A stretch of DNA of 64,000 nucleotides from Homarus americanus (Eukaryota; Arthropoda; Malacostraca; Decapoda; Nephropidae), in NCBI RefSeq assembly GCF_018991925.1, contig NW_024737068.1, positions 3,183,353-3,247,352 of the forward strand, written 5' to 3'. The notes under the pieces were generated by a model, which was given only the letters and a program-made list of their open reading frames with translations, ran no database searches and was not told where the DNA came from. The position numbers and the translations under genes are program-made. Numbering within the stretch: position 1 is the stretch's first letter; every line of letters starts with the position of its first letter. Positions 1-15,548 of this stretch are shown in pieces.

Positions 1-399
1 TATGTTTCTTTCCCATTCGTCAATGTGTTTTTTACCCATGGCTCTATGCGTTCATATCGATGAGCCAATACTTGTCCTACGCATCTGTTCATTCCATGCG
101 TTAACACGTTTCCTACCCAATGGGTAGTACCCATGCTTAAATGAGCTCTTACTGTTCAAATTTCTTTGTATTTGTTCAGTACACACCGATACTTTCAGTA
201 CACTAACTAAACACTGGGCGAAAATATTATAAATAGATGAGTACATTATGACATTTCCAGCGTGTACTCTAATTGATGGAGTACCGTATCCAAAAGTATT
301 TAGTAAATATTGAAGTATACAGCTGTTTTTAGGAACAAAATCTTTAACTGGTTGTATTAAAACCGCCTGTCAGTTTGTCTATCTGTCATTTTTATTGGT
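1..399. other. Unannotated AT-rich DNA
   Basis: I see no coding stretch, RNA gene or known repeat here. The only local structure is a 15-base palindrome at 120-134 (ATGGGTA on each side of a central G) beside other copies of the string TACCCA. Confidence 0.5.
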
Positions 400-882
400 A
401 TGGTGTTAGGATGTCGTGCATTAATCATTGTTCCAGTCATAGCATTAATATTTACTTTCGTTACCATTCATCTTACCTGTGCTCGGACCTTTACTCTAAT
501 CAGTGGACAAATAAATATGCTAATCATCAGTCAGATTTCTCTAAATTTTAATATAATCAGTAATCTAATCTTTAGTATAATTATTTTAGTCCTTAAACGA
601 CTCTCTTATTATTACTCTTACCAAGTTATAATCATCAACCTAGTCATTCCTCTGATTCGTAACCTAATCCTTACTACTTTGTTAATTAATTTTGCTAATT
701 ATAACTATAATGAGGTTAATCATATATTGTACCTAGTTATTGTTTTAATCGTCATTACCGTAGTCATTAATCTGATCATTACTCTCATCAGTATTATAAT
801 CATTACCAATATTTATAAAACTAATCATAGATTTAACCAGTGTGTAATTATTACTCTAATCAGGAGATCAAAACTGACATAA
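400..882. repeat. Degenerate AT-rich low-complexity tract
   Basis: The strings TAATC, AATCAT and TCATTA recur every 10-20 bases through the whole stretch, with no single clean unit length. An open frame crosses it on the plus strand, but its product would be almost only I, L, V, N and T, which reflects base composition rather than a gene. I read it as an old, decayed simple repeat. Confidence 0.4.
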
Positions 883-888
883 TAAGAG

Positions 889-891
<3 letters not shown>

Positions 892-935
<44 letters not shown>

Positions 936-936
936 C
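892..936. repeat. (TG)n microsatellite ending in a short CG run
   Basis: About 19 uninterrupted TG dinucleotides (892-929) pass into GCGCGCGC. Alternating purine-pyrimidine sequence of this kind can adopt Z-DNA. Confidence 0.95.
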
Positions 937-2688
937 TTCAGGTTAACTCATCACAAATGACTCTCTCCATCACGTACAAAATCCTTTATTTAGAAACTCG
1001 TGAAAAAAGGGAGAGGGAAAGAGAAACAAAATATTGCAGTGATTTAAGCTTTGTGCAATAAATGACTCACAAATATAAACGAATAAGCAAAGGGAATGAA
1101 ATAGAATAAAAAACATGTATATAAAATTCGATTCTAATTTACATGTTGCATATAAATTTTATTTATCTCCAAATACTTAATATTTATAAATACAATAATA
1201 TGTAGACAAACAAATTTAACCAAGAAAAATAAATATGTAACCGAAAACTTATACATTATACATTTTTTCTTGAATTTACATATACTGTAATTTATTATAT
1301 AATAGGTATTCGCCGTGCCTTGCCTACGACCAACCGAGTCATGGGCTTCGAGATGTATTCAGTTCACTAACAGTTTGGGTTACGTTAACCTTATTTAATA
1401 AATTAACAGCAAATCATTCCAGAATTTTATTCGAATTGGCTGATGAGCTGTTTTTGGCTATTTCGCCGGTCCATTGTTTTTGTAATAGAAGTAATAATAT
1501 AATAGTATTTATTTTATTATACAAAGAGAAACATGACTTATGATGATATTTATGTATTTTTTTTTTATAAAAGGCTTTTTTTGTAGATGCACGGAATAGC
1601 TAACGCGTGAGCTTTCCCGGACTGTCGTTACAAAATAAGACATTGTACTGCGTCTTGGGAATAACTGTTGTACAACACAGTCTTTAGAAAACAAAAAAAA
1701 GTAGGAGAACTGTTATTTGGACACAATACAGAAACAAATAGTGAAGAAAATTATGGAAAGAAAAACAAAAAAGGAGAATGTTAATCAGCAAATAAGAGTA
1801 ACACAAAAAATCTGGCCAGTTGTAAAGGGAAATTTCTCCCTGACTCTGATACCACACTACTGTCTCTAGCGGCTAGGTGTTTGCATATTTATACACGAAA
1901 TATTACGAACTTCAGGTTCGTTTAAGTCTTAATTTTTGCACTTCCAGAACTGTAATCAAATTGTCCACCCTTATTTAAAGTATCTTATGAGTAATGATAT
2001 TAAGGTTTCAATCATATTTGAGTAATTATCAATATTGTTACACCAAAGTCACCAACGGCTAATGAAATAAGAGAGAGCCTACTTAAAAACGGGAGGAGCC
2101 AAAACAGGTTTCAACTAGGCGCAATCCTTTTCAATTCTTTCACACTATACACTTGTTTTAGGTCCTATCTATTATACTACCGTATATAGAATTAATTTTA
2201 TTATTATATCACAGTTTTTTATTGCCTTACATGTCCCAACTCTTCAATATTAATCAAAATATTCTCCAAAAGCGGCCATGATCCGCGTATTTACCCACTG
2301 TTTTAGTGGGAGAAACTAGCTGATTAGTTGTTAGCTATTCGAGCGCTGCACATGCTAACGCCCTGATCAAGGTGTTCGTTTTTCCTCTCAAGGTGTCATG
2401 TGCAGAACTCAGCAGAAGCGTCTGGTCAGACGGAATAGCTAAGGTGCTAGCTATTCTGTGCATCTAAAATGCCTTACAATAAACGCCTAAGGTATTCTAA
2501 ACGAGGAATAATATTAGTGGAGATGGCATGTTACTGTGTAGCCGACTCACCTCCCAGTAAAACGCAGCAAGGGAAGGCAGAGCTGTGGGTCAGTTTATAG
2601 TAGAGGACATAATTGGATATAGTTTTTTATATAATAATAATTTCAGACAAAAACAAGGCGATTAATTATTAGACTATAACAATTTTAG
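937..2688. other. Unannotated intergenic DNA
   Basis: AT-rich sequence with only short open frames and no domain or repeat that I recognise. It includes a T-rich run at 1557-1567. It could hold an old transposon remnant that a database search would name. Confidence 0.45.
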
Positions 2689-2888
2689 CACATTTTATCC
2701 ATAACCGAGTTGTCGTGAGTTGAAAATCAAAAAGCTTCTAGAAATATTCTAAGTGGTGGCAAGAAATGGCAGTATTTTTTTTTTTTTTTGCTTTTAATGA
2801 TAATTTAAAAAAATTAATCTGACATTTTTCTCGCATTTTATCCATAACCGAGATATCGTGAGGTGAAAATCAGAAAACTCCTAGAAAC
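2689..2888. repeat. Two diverged direct copies of a ~57-bp unit
   Basis: Copy 1 (2689-2745) and copy 2 (2832-2888) share CATTTTATCCATAACCGAG, then TCGTGAG, TGAAAATCA and CTAGAAA in the same order, with scattered substitutions. A fainter echo (CCTAGAACCGAGATAT) lies near 3001. The spacing of about 143 bp suggests a short tandem duplication or part of a larger dispersed repeat. Confidence 0.7.
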
Positions 2889-6288
<3,400 letters not shown>

Positions 6289-6312
6289 ATATATATATAT
6301 ATATATATATAT
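6289..6312. repeat. Short (AT)n tract
   Basis: Twelve AT dinucleotides replace the TGTATGTAG of the intact 283-bp unit and lead into a PLE tail hairpin. Confidence 0.9.
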
Positions 6313-6362
6313 CATGTAGCTCCACAATGAAAACGTGGATAAGATAAATCACAAAAAGACTT

Positions 6363-6509
6363 CTGGTTAAAACTAGTTTAATTAAGGAATTAAAATCAAT
6401 AAACCTAAGTGATGGTCTGTACAAAATTGATAATATGATACATAAATTTATTTGTCAGTGGCCCAAGGTTAAAACTGCTTTGAAAACCTTGGAACTAGAT
6501 GTAGGATAG
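6363..6509 (+). pseudogene. PLE GIY-YIG protein, C-terminal fragment
   Basis: An open stretch of 48 codons reads SLIKELKSINLSDGLYKID and onward, ending at a TAG. It aligns in order with the C-terminus of the GIY-YIG protein at 10365-10781 (SLIKHTEASNMNLSNGMYK). This is the segment after the nuclease core, so catalytic residues are not present here. It is truncated at its N-terminal side by the inverted junction at about 6351. Confidence 0.7.
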
Positions 6510-6562
6510 ATATTTAGTGGGTCACGTCGCCCCCTTTCTCTTAAGCTCCTCATGTTTAATAA

Positions 6563-7680
6563 GGTCACCTTAGAACATAAGAACATAAGAAAATAAGGAG
6601 TCTGCAATAGGCCGGTTGGCCTGTGCATGGCAGCTCCTGTCGAGGTTTACTACCACTCTCTATCATCCATGAATCTATCTAGCCTCCTTTTGAAACTTTC
6701 CAGAGCTCCAGCCTTACTACAAAGTTGCTAAGCTTGTTCCACTCGTCCACCATCCAATTTGTGAACCAGTTTCTTCCTATCTCCCTCCTAAACCTAAACT
6801 TATCCAACTTGAATCCGTTGCTCCGAGTCCTATCCTCCTCGGATATTATAAGAACTTTATCTATATCCCCTTTATTGATTCCTTTCACCCACTTAAATAC
6901 TTCTATCATATCTCCCCGCACTCTTCGTCTTTCTAGGGAATGCAAGATAAGTTTCTTTAACCTATCCTGATATGGAAGGTTTCTAAGTCTCGGAATCATT
7001 TTTGTCATTCTTCGCTGCACCGACTCTAGTGAATTTATATCCATTCTATAATAGGGGCACCAGAACTGAACCGCATAATTGAGGTGCGGCCTGACTAGCC
7101 CAAGATATAGTTGCAATAAGACCTCTGCACTCTTGTTACTTACACTTCTAGATATAAAACCCAATACTCTGTTTGCCTTATTTCGAACATTAACGCACTG
7201 TTTTCTAGGCCGTAGGTCCGGGCTTACAAGTACCCCTAGGTCTCTTTCACAAGTCGACTTCTCTAGGTTGATATTGTTAAGGCTGTATAAATTATCAGTA
7301 TTTGATCTTCCAATATTAAGTACGCTGCACTTGCTGATGTTGATTTTCATTTGCCATTTTTCAGACCACCCCTGCAGTTTATTTAGATCCTCCTGTAATG
7401 CATTTGCATCCTGCCTTGAATTAAACTGCCGCCCTATTTTGGTGTCATTCGCAAACTTGCTTATGTCACTGCTGATCCCAGTATCTAGATCGTTTATGTA
7501 GATTATGAACAAGAGTGGGCCTAGTACTGACGCCTGGGGAACCCCACTGGTTACACGGCCCCACTCAGAGTTAACACCATCTACGCTGACCCTCTGCGTT
7601 CTATCGGTGAGCCTTGATTTTATGCAATTTAAAACTTTACCCTCGATACCATGAGCCTTAATTTTTCTCACCTTGTATAT
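6563..7680 (-). mobile_element. CR1-like LINE copy A, 5'-truncated
   Basis: The 3' end lies at the left: on the plus strand it begins with AACATAAG repeats, the reverse complement of the CR1-style terminal octamer TTCTTATG. A short 3' UTR and the C-terminal part of ORF2 follow. It inserted, by the sequence evidence, into the 3' part of a P1 Penelope-like element. It ends abruptly at about 7680, within the RT domain, as expected for incomplete reverse transcription. Confidence 0.88.
6679..7671 (-). pseudogene. CR1 ORF2 reverse transcriptase fragment (copy A)
   Basis: About 330 codons of the second half of a CR1-type reverse transcriptase plus the C-terminal region ending near SLERRRVRGDMIEVFKWV. 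Motif B reads GVPQASVLGP where other copies have GVPQGSVLGP. The catalytic box reads FAND rather than FADD, so one metal-binding aspartate is lost. A frameshift near 6720 replaces the conserved end (compare the copy ending at 26854). The start shown is the truncation point, not a real start codon. Confidence 0.88.
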
Positions 7681-7715
7681 TTAAGCCTCTCTCTGTCCAT
7701 GTAATCCAGTTGCCT

Positions 7716-7745
7716 CCGAAGATGTCTTGAATAAAGACGAAAGCT
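7716..7745 (+). other. Hammerhead-ribozyme-like motif at PLE P1 end
   Basis: The order is CCGAAGAT, stem strand GTCTT, loop GAATA, stem strand AAGAC, then GAAAGC. This resembles the hammerhead core CUGANGA, stem II, GAAA. It departs from consensus in having CC for CU and an extra U before the stem. Activity cannot be judged from sequence alone. Confidence 0.45.
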
Positions 7746-7789
7746 GAGGTGCTCCATTGTTTCCCTTTTCCCCGTGTGATTTTATCAAG

Positions 7790-8352
<563 letters not shown>

Positions 8353-8371
8353 TTACTGAATACTCCGCTTC

Positions 8372-9284
8372 GATGATCAAGGCCCACAAATTGAAAATAC
8401 TCTTGAAATTTCTCCAGACATGTCAGTAATGGCTAGTGCGACTTGTGAACTGGGCTGTGCCGTTCTGAGGGCCATGGAAGATATTTTGAAATTAAAAGAA
8501 GAGATAGCGAGGATGAAGGAAGAAACGAGACAAAGAAAGCTGGTGAATGACGAAAACTCTGGGGAATGGAAGGTTGTGAGGAGAAGGACGACCAAACTGT
8601 GTGGTGAGAAAAGACACCAAGGAAACGACAACAACAGCTAAGTGTACCAACTCTTTCAGTACTTTGATAGACGAATTGGATGTTAGTCTAGTCATGGACA
8701 AGGCTGACAAGGAAGGTAAGAAAATCTTGATTGTTGGTGACTAGCAGGTACGGTACATGGACAGAGTTTTTTGCGGTAAAGATAAAAATAGAAAAAGGGT
8801 GTGTTTGCCAGGGGCTGGGATGGGGGATATAGTTGACAGGATGGACAATATCTTGTCTGGTAATGGGAACAAACCCATTATCTGCCACAGTGCAGGAGGC
8901 AATGATTTTGGCCGGTGTAGGAGTGAGGAGCTTCTTGATAAGTTCAAGACAGCTATAGAACGGGTTAGGTCTAGGGGAGGGATCCCTATCATATGTGGTG
9001 TCCTGCCTAGAAGGAGAGTTGGCAATGAATGGTTGTCAAGGGCAGTTGGTGTCAACAGCCGTCTTGACAGATATTGCAAGTCAATATCAGTCCCATTCAT
9101 TGACAACTGGGACAACTTCTACGGCAGAAGGGACCTTTATGCTAAGGATGGGGTGCATCTGTCTAGGGATGGAGTGGCTACCCTGGCTGGGACTCTCGAA
9201 AGGGCAGTCCCAACAGATGTCGAAGTCTTTAACCTGCTAGGGGAACATGTGAGCACGGGGGTGGAGGAGACTGCAGTGGAATGA
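8372..9284 (+). pseudogene. CR1 ORF1, SGNH/GDSL esterase-like (copy G), with nonsense at the catalytic serine
   Basis: The first part (to about 8600) encodes a coiled-coil-like segment rich in E, K and R (MEDILKLKEEIARMKEE). After a frameshift near 8595-8610 the frame continues into an SGNH hydrolase domain. Block I reads ILIVGD, stop, QVRYMD. The stop (TAG, 8742-8744) stands exactly where GDSQ needs its serine nucleophile. Block III is GGND at about 8899-8910, and the C-terminal Asp-x-x-His is DGVH at about 9148-9159. The domain ends near ERAVPTDVEVFNLLGEHV. In CR1 and some related LINEs, ORF1 proteins carry such an esterase domain of uncertain role. ORF1 ends 77 bp before the ORF2 frame becomes recognisable. 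Confidence 0.85.
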
Positions 9285-9360
9285 CGACAAAACTAAATTA
9301 GACAGCGAGTTAAAACCTAAAAGCGGCAAAGGGAGGACTCAGAACACGACTAACTTAAAT

Positions 9361-9793
9361 GTCTACTCCTCGAACAGTAGAAGTATGAGAAACAAAATGG
9401 ATGATATTAGGGCCTTCGTATGTACCGAAAAAATCTATATAGTTGTAATAGCATTCACTGAAACATGGATCAACCTAGACTCACGTGAGTTACCTGTCGA
9501 ATACCAAATTGCAGGTTACAAATTATTCCATACCGATAGGCAGATTAGGAAAGGAGGCGGAGTAGCAATCTATGTCAGGGATAATCTGAAGTGTTAAATA
9601 AATAAGGAAATAAAAACTGAGCGGAATACAGAAACAATTTGGATAGAATTAATCGACGGTGGGGAAAAATTAATCACAGGGGTAATATATGGACCTCCCA
9701 ATCTTGACAGAGTTAATGAGCGACATATCTAGGATGAAATGCGCAGGGCTTCCATACACAACAAAGTCTGTATAGTAGGCGACTTTAACTTTG
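9361..9793 (+). pseudogene. CR1 ORF2 endonuclease N-terminal fragment (copy G)
   Basis: Begins with VYSSNSRSMRNKMDDIRAF, which corresponds to VYYTNSRSLCNKMDQLRA of copy C. The catalytic glutamate is in AFTETWI, and GGGVAIYVRD follows. A stop (TAA, about 9595-9597) interrupts it, and a further stop lies near 9730. The frame then reads CIVGDFNFG, where the PLE sequence begins. The Asp-Asn pair of GDFN is the last catalytic element present; the SDH box is lost. Confidence 0.85.
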
Positions 9794-10341
9794 GCCAAAT
9801 TGCAAAATGCTCTGGCTATGTCAACACTGTCGACTCCCTTGTTAGAACCATCAAAACTTAAACCATAGCCGAGGGCACACAAGGTATCATTGTCTAGTTG
9901 TTTCGAGGAGAGATTCACTACACAGTTGTTATTGGCATCCTTAGTCCAATCACTATTTCTAATAAGGAGTGCCAATTTGTGGTCTATCTTGGCTTGAAGA
10001 TCAGAACGCTCACGTCTCAGGTTATCAAAACAGTAGTCTAACATGAACTTTTTCCAATAGCTCGGTATGGTCATATTAAAAGCGCGCTTTTTTTGTCTTA
10101 CAATACGGAAGGCTTCATCCACTTCAATTTTCTTTATTTCAAAATGTTTCTTAAGGATGATTTCTTGGAACTCATCAAAGGGGCGGTCAGACATCTTCAG
10201 GACACGTTGTGGTAGGATTGATCTAGGCATAACTTTTTCACTGAGGCATGTCTTTTTATAGAACTGACCCCAAGCCCACCCATGACCATAAGAATATCTT
10301 AATATAACCATTTCACAAAAATTTCTCACACATTCCTGCAC
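9794..10341 (-). pseudogene. PLE protein, N-terminal region
   Basis: An open frame of about 180 codons with the PLE-typical segment CVVNLSSKQLDNDTLCALGY and GLSFDG, which lies upstream of the RT domain in Penelope-like proteins. Before it is a basic, charged region (KKIEVDEAFRIVRQKKRAF). The frame runs a further 40 codons on the left, but those (KVAYYTDFVVYG) are only the reverse strand of CR1-G. RT motifs are absent. Confidence 0.75.
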
Positions 10342-10364
10342 AGCTAAAAACCTGGAACGTCAAT

Positions 10365-10781
10365 GTGGCATTTAAAAACTCATGCACTGTTAAACAAATG
10401 TTAATCAAGAACTCCCCCAACAACACAATTGGTTGCATTTATAAAGTTCCTTGCAAGGAATGTAATATGTTTTACTTAGGCCAGACAGGTAAAGATCTTG
10501 CAACTAGAATTAAACAACACAAATACAGTGTTAGGACAGGCCAGGAATCCAATGCTCTGTTTGTTCATTTGAGGGATAACAAGCATTGCATTGACTGGGA
10601 TAATGCCTCCTCAATATTACCATGTAATTCAATTGATAGTAGGAACATCATAGAATCTAGTCTTATTAAACATACCGAAGCATCCAACATGAATTTGAGT
10701 AACGGCATGTACAAGCTGGACAATTTTGTAATTAAGAAGATTTGTGATCAGGTGAGAAGGCCGGGTCACTTGACCATCTGA
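10365..10781 (+). pseudogene. PLE GIY-YIG endonuclease domain
   Basis: Shows the GIY-YIG signature: GCIYKV, then FYLGQTGKDLATRIKQHKY with the catalytic-type Tyr-Leu-Gly and Arg, preceded by the PCKEC cysteine pair. His residues of RIKQH and HLRDNKH complete the Cys/His cluster seen in PLE nucleases. In PLEs this domain follows the RT and nicks target DNA. Here the first codons come directly after the inversion point, so the RT is lost. The remaining 139 codons are open to a TGA after RRPGHLTI. Confidence 0.85.
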
Positions 10782-10917
10782 CCTGACCACCAACCGTTGT
10801 GTGCTATTTAAAGATTAGTAAGGTCATTACCTAATACCTGACCATTGTGGACCTGGTCTCACCCTCCTCTGTATATATACACCTTGATTTGTATTACTCT
10901 CTCTAGTCTGTACTCAC

Positions 10918-10951
10918 CCCTGAAGATGTGAATTACACGAAAGCGCTTGGG
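10918..10951 (+). other. Hammerhead-ribozyme-like motif at PLE P2 end
   Basis: CTGAAGAT, stem GTG, loop AATTA, stem CAC, then GAAAGCGCTT. CTGAAGA is an exact CUGANGA core followed by one extra T before the stem, and GAAA follows the stem. The same motif is on the minus strand at 8061-8095 in P2 copy a. Confidence 0.5.
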
Positions 10952-10988
10952 AACTTCGTGTTTTCTTCTTTCCTTGTGGTTATCAGCA

Positions 10989-11002
10989 TATATATATATA
11001 TA
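10989..11002. repeat. Short (AT)n tract
   Basis: Seven AT dinucleotides join the P2 PLE end to an inverted 283-bp repeat unit. Confidence 0.85.
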
Positions 11003-11246
11003 ATCAACACCTCAACCCGCCAGGATTCGAACCCACGACCCACAATCCTATGACTGTGACCGGAGAACGCTAACCGTTGGACCACCAGGATACTAAAAGC
11101 AATCCTAGACTTTGTTATATTTCACACAAAGCCTGTTCAACGAGCTTATGGCGCCGTGAACCTCTAATGGGGACCACCCGTATCGAATCCTGGCGGGTTG
11201 AGGTGTTGATTGTATGTAGAAGTCCGCGTGCTTTATTGGGCTAATG

Positions 11247-11248
<2 letters not shown>
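11003..11248. repeat. Rearranged 283-bp tRNA-like unit
   Basis: 11003-11184 is minus-oriented sequence of the unit (for example AATCAACACCTCAACCCGCC), and 11185-11248 is plus-oriented (GAATCCTGGCGGGTTGAGG and onward). The inversion point is at about 11184. The plus part ends in CTAATGAAAT, where the intact unit has a four-repeat AT tract, and instead runs into a long (AT)n. Confidence 0.88.

Positions 11249-11322
<74 letters not shown>
11249..11322. repeat. (AT)n microsatellite grown from the internal AT tract of the 283-bp unit
   Basis: In the tandem array the unit reads CTAATGAAATATATATGGATCC. Here CTAATGAAAT is followed by about 37 AT dinucleotides and no GGATCC. On the right is a minus-oriented P1 PLE tail. 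Confidence 0.92.
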
Positions 11323-11324
<2 letters not shown>

Positions 11325-11839
11325 CATGTAAATCCACAATGAAAACGTGGATAAGATAAATCTTGACCTAATAAACTGTACTATCTGCAAGCCATTACAA
11401 CGCTCCCTCTCCTCAGTCATTGCAGCTACCTGCACCACCGCATCAGGAGAAGGGAGATCCAAAATGCTTTGTTGTAGCCTGTGCTCCTGCCTTACCACAT
11501 AAATCAACTCACACGCAGCCGTCATACAGCTCATCATACTTTTCATCATCATCAAGATCCTATGTCCCCAAAAGTCGTATGGCTACAGATAACTGGAAAA
11601 CGGGAACAGGCAGAGTACGACTACCAGGAGTCTCTAGTCACAACTTTGTACATGGGTGGCATAGATAAGTTGGTCGTTTATGCACCGGGTTCAAGGCAGT
11701 AGTGCAAAACGAGCCTGTATTTGAGACTCAGCCAAAAAAAAAAATGGCATGACAACCACACCCAGTAAGGTCATCCTAATGCGGTCGAAAAAATAATCAT
11801 AATCAAAGATCAAAGCAATAATAAACTTTACAACCTCTT
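11323..11839. other. P1 PLE tail (11323-11365), then unannotated DNA
   Basis: The first 43 bases are the P1 tail hairpin in minus orientation. The rest contains no recognised gene. Given its position it may be the untranslated leader of the LINE-N copy that begins at 11840. Confidence 0.5.
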
Positions 11840-14309
11840 ATGTTCGCTGCAAGGAATGTCAGGACCCTTCTAGGAACTGGCACAAATGAGCATCCTAAAT
11901 AAAGAACCGCCCTTGTGGTAAAAGAGCTGTCTAGGTATAACATCGACATAGCAGCCATTAGTGAGTACAAGCTCCCAGACGAGAGTCGACTCAAGGAATG
12001 GGGTCTGCCTATACCTTATTCTGGAAGGGCAAGCCTGCTACAGAGAGAAACCATATTTATGAAGTTGGCCTTGGCATTTGCCAATCCATCTTACATAGGC
12101 TAACTCAAATGTCTGTTGGGATCAACGAGCACCTAATGACACTCTGAGTCCCAGTGAATCATTCACACCATGCCTTTTTCATCAGTGCATACGCCCCAAC
12201 ATTGGATGCAGAGGATGACATCAAGAAGGCCTTTACACCCACCTTGAAGAGAGCAAACCTCTATCCCCAGAGAAGCTTAAGTTGTGCTCCTAGATGACTT
12301 CAATGCCAGAACAAACAGTGATGCTAGCATATGGCAGGGAACCAAAGGGAAAAACGGAATAGGGAAGTGTAATCCCAACGGCCTACTCCTACTCAGCAAG
12401 TGTGCCGAACACAATATCACTATTACCAACACAATGTTTAGACAGGCAGACAAGTTCAAGGGTCCTTGGCAACAACCACGATCCAAATATAGGCATCTCA
12501 TTGACTACATCATTGTCAGAGAGAGAAATCGCCGAGATGTCCTCATCACCCGAGCATGTGTGGTTCAAACCACTGTGACATAGATCATCGGCAAATCAGA
12601 GCCAAAATCTCCTTCACGTCGCCCCAAAGTGGCGAAGGCAACAAGCCTCTAAAAGAGGTTTTAAAGTTAATAGTCTGGAGGATCCAGTGGTGGCGCATGT
12701 TTTCAGAGAGCAGCTCGAGGATGGCTGATAAACAACCTGATAACAAACAACCCAAATCCCAGTGCCGAATGGGGTATCCTCAACACTGACATGACCAAAA
12801 CCTGCAGAGAGACCCTTGGCCAGATCAAAAGAATGCACCTGGAACGGTTAGATGAAAAGGACTCAGAAATCAATTTACTCGTCTACGGTAACCATGCTGC
12901 TTTAGCTGCATGGCAAAATAACCCTCAAATTCGGACCAACGTTGATACCTTCCGGAAGAAGAAAGCAGTAGCCCAGTGCGAACTTTGCAATCTAAAGAAC
13001 GAATGGTTGAAAAATTGTGAGTGGGAAATGCAAAATTTTTCAGATCAGAACATGATGCGTTAAAACGTTTTATGGCCCAATTACTCATAGCACAGCCCCC
13101 TATGCTCATCCATCAATAACTCCCTAATTAAAGACGAAGAAGGCATTCTTCAGCGCTCGAAAGAGCTCTACCATTTGCTGTTCAACCGAAACACCGATGT
13201 GGATGTCCTGACTACCCAGCAGGTCCCTCAGCACCAAGAGCTGACCCACCTCAGCTATCTTCCATCCCTGGATGAGATAGCTACTGATATCAAATAGATG
13301 AAAAATAACAAAGCCTGACTGAATTTCATTCGAGGTACATAGAGCAGGAGGACCTCTTCTTACCAGCCGTCTCCACTCTCTCTTGGAGAATATAATGGGA
13401 GAAGGAAGTCACCCCTAAGGGTTTTAAGGATGCTTCCATCGTCAATATTTATAAGGACAAGGGTGACCGGTCAGACTGTCAACTATCGCGGGATCTCGCT
13501 GCTGTCAGTAGCTGGCAAGATTATCATCCTAGTCCTCCAAATCAGACTTCTTCCTGACGTGGAAAATTTTCTTTCAGAATCTCAATGTGGCTTTAGACCA
13601 TCACAGTGCACCACTGGCATGCTCTTTGCTGCCCACCAGATACAGATAATGTGCCTTGATCGACCTTACCAAAGCGTTCGACTTGGTCAACAGGAAATGG
13701 CAGTCCATCTCTCTGTCGTTTTGGCTGTCCACCAAAATTCATCGCTATTGTGAGGCAACTACACAATGGCATGAACAGCAGTGTCCTGCACAATGGCACC
13801 CAGTCTGAATTTTTCCCCATCCAAACCGACCTAAAACAAGTATGTGTAGTGGCACCAACTCTCTTTTCCATTTCCCGATTGCCTTCCTTACATGTGCCAA
13901 TGCCAATTTAGCTGGCGGGGTGAAGGCACTTTTCAACATGAAACGACTCCATGCAGGAACAAAGGTGTCGGCCGCTTCCATTACTGAACTTCAGTATGCA
14001 AACGACCCCATCATTGTCGCTCACACTGAAGGCGACCTACATGAGATTTTGAACACCTGTGCGGATGCATAGACACACTTCGGCCTTGAGGTGAATGTAC
14101 GTAAGACTCAGATTCTATTTCAGCCTCCCCTTGGTTCAGCGATACCTTCACCATCCATCCAGGTTAACGGTACTACCCTCACTAATGTTACCCTCTTTCA
14201 TTTCCTTGGATTCCACTTGTCCACCACCGCGGATATCGATGAAGAGTTTCAACATCTGTTCAGATGTGCATCTCAAATCTTTGGCAGACTTCGCACCCGT
14301 GTCTTCACT
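11840..14309 (+). pseudogene. LINE-N copy 1: endonuclease and reverse transcriptase, decayed
   Basis: A non-LTR element of the group often annotated in genomes as craniofacial development protein 2-like. The start reads MFAARNVRTLLGTGT at 11840. The endonuclease follows with RYNIDIAAISE (glutamate box), FFISAYAPTLDAEDD, GKCNPNGLLLLSKCAEHNI and HLIDYIIVRERNRRDV. The RT begins near 13420 and includes a catalytic box reading YAND in place of YADD (about 13995-14006), then VNVRKTQILFQP and LGFHLSTTADID. Many frameshifts and stops break it, so it is inactive. It is cut at 14309, where a 283-bp-family repeat begins inside the phrase RLRTRVF. Confidence 0.85.
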
Positions 14310-15528
<1,219 letters not shown>

Positions 15529-15530
15529 AA

Positions 15531-15548
15531 TGGCGACCGTGACAGGAC
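15531..15548 (+). other. Primer-binding site
   Basis: TGGCGACCGTGACAGGAC starts two bases after the LTR. It begins with TGG, complementary to a tRNA CCA end, as expected for first-strand priming. I cannot name the tRNA. Confidence 0.65.

Larger units (their letters stand above)
8356..9793 (+). mobile_element. CR1-like LINE copy G, 5' portion
   Basis: Carries most of ORF1 (esterase type) followed by the start of the ORF2 endonuclease, the order expected in CR1 elements. It is cut on the left by PLE P2-a and on the right by PLE P2-b, within the endonuclease motif GDFNF. The reverse transcriptase half is absent. Confidence 0.85.
9794..10988 (+). mobile_element. Penelope-like element family P2, copy b, inverted composite
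   Basis: Two PLE pieces lie head to head. The N-terminal coding part points left (9794-10341, minus). The C-terminal nuclease part plus 3' UTR points right (10365-10988, plus). The reverse transcriptase core is missing between them. The unit interrupts the endonuclease of CR1-G on its left and ends in GTGGTTATCAGC plus (AT)n on its right. Complex, partly inverted structures are common in PLEs. A twin-priming-like event with internal loss would also fit. Confidence 0.8.

Noticed and set aside
400..882. 160-codon open frame on the plus strand
   Set aside because: The product is almost entirely I, L, V, N and T from AT-rich repeated sequence; no start context, domain or codon pattern supports a gene.
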